DNA from: Bacteroidaceae bacterium
GTDB taxonomy: Bacteria; Bacteroidota; Bacteroidia; Bacteroidales; Bacteroidaceae
Direction of reading: 5' to 3'
Assembly (NCBI GenBank): GCA_017557475.1
Contig: JAFYYO010000149.1
Coordinates: forward strand, 1 to 13,013
DNA: 13,013 bases
The notes under the pieces: model-generated
Told to the model about the DNA's origin: nothing
Seen by the model: the letters and a program-made list of their open reading frames with translations, nothing else
Databases searched by the model: none
Program-made: the position numbers and the translations under genes
In this document: positions 11,413 to 13,013 of the stretch, piece after piece
Numbering within the stretch: position 1 is the stretch's first letter
Layout of the letters: every line of letters begins with the position of its first letter

Positions 11413-13013
11413 CTACACTGCAGGTGTTTTCCCAAGCACTATGCTTCGTGAGTAAAGTCCCCCTGGAACGGGCTTGCCCAAACGACGGAAGACCTCCTGA
11501 AATGTTGGAGTTGCTTCATCATGATAACCTACGAGAACGGTCTTTGCCTTGCCCGTCTGTATCAATCTTCGGGCATCGCGAAGTGCCCATTCAAGCGAGT
11601 CTTTGCCCTGACTATAAGTCATATTGTAGCCGTGACACTTGAGGCGAATAGCGATTGCGGAGCTCAAAGTGTTGTGCGTGCTTTGCATGAAGAGGGTAGG
11701 GCTCAAGGTCTCTTCGCCATTTTCCAACATATCGACGAGGAACTTCTCACTCGTTTCCAGCATGCCATAAGCGGTTGCAGTAATGATGGCATCAGGAGTT
11801 TCGATTCCTGCAGCCTTCAAAGCCTTGAGCGAAGTAATGGTAGCAGCCTTCATGAGCTTGCCCATCCTTCGTGCCTCACCTGGAGAAATGAACTCGCGAA
11901 GTTCTTGAAGTTGCTCCACATCGGTAATGATGGCCTCACCCATAATGTGAGCTTCATGGTTCTCCCCCTTTAGGGGGGAGTTAGAGGGGGTCTTTCTTCT
12001 GCTTATAATTACTGCCGAATCATTCCCTCCAAACCCGAAAGAATTGCAAAGGATGTTCTCCGTTGTCTGTTGTCTGTTGTCCGTTGTCGGCTTGATGCAC
12101 TCCTCGTCTTGCTCCTTCCAGCCAAGGTTTGCGGGCAAGAAGTCACCCAGAAGAGAGAGGAAGCAAATGACTGTCTCAATCGAACCAGAAGCAGAAGTGG
12201 TGTGACCAGTAAAGCCTTTTGTGCTTGAAACGGGTGGAATTTTGTCTCCAAAGATTCGCTGAATAGCCGCACTTTCGCTGGCATCGTTGTTGGGAGTACC
12301 TGTTCCGTGAGCGTTTATGTATTGAATGTCCTCAGGCTTTAGCCCGGCCATCTGCAAGGCGTCACTCATCGCGAGGAAGGCTCCTTCACCATCTTCCGAT
12401 GAGGCTGTCTGGTGAAAAGCATCACAACGATTACCATAACCGCGAATATAAATGGGGCAAGGGGCAGGGGGCAAGGAGCATAAATCTCTTTGTAGCACCA
12501 CAAACGCGGCTCCTTCTCCGAGGTTCAGGCCTGCTCGGTTCTTGTCAAAAGGCTTGCAAGGCTCTTTGTCGAGAATCATCAAGGAATTGAATCCGTTGAG
12601 GTGGAACAGGCTCAAAGCCTCTGTACCGCCTGCAATGACGATGTCCGCCTCACCTGTCTTGAGCATTTCAGAGCCGAGAATGATGGCATTTACTGCAGAT
12701 GAACAGGCAGTTGAGACGGTGCATACCTCCGCATCCTTCAGGCCTGCAAGGTCGGCCATCTCGCGAGTAGAGCTGCCACAATCGTGCTTCTCAATGAGGT
12801 GCAGCACAGAATCATCTTCCTTCATCTGCTTGAAGTAGTGCTCCGTGATGTCCATCCCGCCTACGGTTGTCCCGTTGATGACTGCGATTCTTTTGCCTTT
12901 CAAATCAAGGTTGGCGTGCTCCAAAGCCTGACGGATAGCGAGGGCTCCCATCAAAACCGTGCGGCTGATGACGGCTTTCTCGTCCTGCCCAAGCATCCTT
13001 TTCATTTCCTCAT
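11413..13013 (-). CDS. Beta-ketoacyl synthase fused to chain-length-factor-like domain (5' end outside window)
   Basis: At least 532 codons are present; the frame is open at the right edge, so the true start and roughly the first 60-80 residues are missing. Residues below are counted from the internal Met at 13005. The KS domain (to about 338) has the active-site Cys101 in STACSSA, His233 in NAHGTGTP, Lys263 in STKG, His268 in GHTTSASGS, and the FGFGGND signature. A second domain (about 356-530) resembles the ketoacyl-synthase-like, chain-length-factor family (PF13723 type). It has FMQSTHNTLSS where a KS would carry its Cys, so it should be non-catalytic. KS and CLF pairs extend polyene chains in aryl polyene systems. 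Three repeat-derived segments lie in frame: CSLPPAPCP (176-184), TTDNRQQTTE (307-316) and TPSNSPLKGENH (339-350), the last forming the linker between domains. Met355 could be the start of a formerly separate CLF gene. Confidence 0.88.
   Translation of the reverse strand, partial: EEMKRMLGQDEKAVISRTVLMGALAIRQALEHANLDLKGKRIAVINGTTVGGMDITEHYFKQMKEDDSVLHLIEKHDCGSSTREMADLAGLKDAEVCTVSTACSSAVNAIILGSEMLKTGEADIVIAGGTEALSLFHLNGFNSLMILDKEPCKPFDKNRAGLNLGEGAAFVVLQRDLCSLPPAPCPIYIRGYGNRCDAFHQTASSEDGEGAFLAMSDALQMAGLKPEDIQYINAHGTGTPNNDASESAAIQRIFGDKIPPVSSTKGFTGHTTSASGSIETVICFLSLLGDFLPANLGWKEQDEECIKPTTDNRQQTTENILCNSFGFGGNDSAVIISRRKTPSNSPLKGENHEAHIMGEAIITDVEQLQELREFISPGEARRMGKLMKAATITSLKALKAAGIETPDAIITATAYGMLETSEKFLVDMLENGEETLSPTLFMQSTHNTLSSAIAIRLKCHGYNMTYSQGKDSLEWALRDARRLIQTGKAKTVLVGYHDEATPTFQEVFRRLGKPVPGGLYSRSIVLGKTPAV
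11962..11991. repeat. CTCCCCC...GGGGGAG repeat forming the KS-CLF linker
   Basis: CTCCCCC (11962-11968) pairs with GGGGGAG (11974-11980) around a 5-nt loop, followed by ttagagggggt. On the coding strand it reads TPSNSPLKGE, a peptide I recall as the translation of a widespread Bacteroidetes intergenic repeat. It sits precisely between the KS and CLF domains. Confidence 0.75.
12060..12087. repeat. CTGTTGT heptanucleotide repeat inside the KS domain
   Basis: Four heptamers (CCGTTGT, CTGTTGT, CTGTTGT, CCGTTGT) lie on the plus strand. The coding strand gives TTDNRQQTTE, inserted just before the conserved NSFGFGGND motif of the ketosynthase, where family members normally have only a short connecting loop. 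Confidence 0.88.
12454..12479. repeat. GGGGCAAG-type repeat inside the KS domain
   Basis: Purine-rich tandem elements (GGGGCAA, GGGGCAG, GGGGCAA) encode CSLPPAPCP on the minus strand. The position corresponds to the surface segment that in FabF-type enzymes links the strand after GEGAA to the strand before GYG. It looks like a third repeat insertion in this gene. Confidence 0.65.

Overview
The window looks like a chromosomal segment of a Bacteroidales bacterium, most likely Prevotella or a close relative. Three things support this: promoters of the Bacteroidetes form TTTG-N19-TAnnTTTG (before the tRNA genes and before the small transporter gene), a C-terminal tail at 293-382 of the LQGQR...GINIVGGK type common in Prevotella secreted proteins, and several low-complexity repeat families that I recall from Bacteroidales genomes. 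No database search was possible; all family names come from motifs read in the sequence.

Left part (1-1800). A gene-poor, repeat-containing edge carries the remnant tail of a lost gene. A strong bidirectional terminator follows, then a leftward SIMPL/DUF541 membrane-anchored protein. Diverging from it is a rightward tRNA cluster: Leu(GAG), Gly(GCC), Leu(CAG). The 3' end of tRNA-Gly is repeated downstream in 56-bp units, and each unit also carries an 11-nt sequence complementary to it.

Middle and right part (1823-13013). All genes run leftward. Gene order in transcription direction is: ketosynthase fused to a chain-length-factor-like domain (its 5' end lies outside the window), then, behind a clear promoter at 11205-11235, a 4-TM SMR/DMT transporter, a LolA-like lipoprotein carrier, a GT2 glycosyltransferase/acyltransferase fusion, a secreted alpha/beta hydrolase, an MMPL/RND exporter, an acyl carrier protein, an AMP-dependent acyl ligase, and a GH97 glycosidase broken by one amber codon. 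Overlaps of 4, 8 and 23 bp and gaps of 3-4 bp indicate one translationally coupled operon from the transporter to the ACP. This gene set matches the aryl polyene/flexirubin-type type II polyketide clusters of Bacteroidetes. In that model the ligase primes the ACP with an aryl acid, KS/CLF extends it, GT/acyltransferase attaches the product to a membrane lipid, and MMPL plus LolA carry it to the outer membrane. Ketoreductase, dehydratase and aryl-starter genes are not seen and would lie beyond the right edge.

The most unusual signals are not genes. (1) Two arrays of a near-palindromic 14-mer repeat with an exact 22-bp period, each starting exactly 8 bp after the stop codon of a cluster gene (ACP and KS). 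(2) A heptanucleotide repeat that is free of stops in all six frames occurs inside three cluster genes. It encodes a hydrophilic linker in one orientation and the hydrophobic core of a signal peptide in the other. (3) The KS-CLF gene carries three different repeat insertions, all in frame. (4) The tRNA-Gly 3'-end repeats can form hairpins that compete with tRNA folding.
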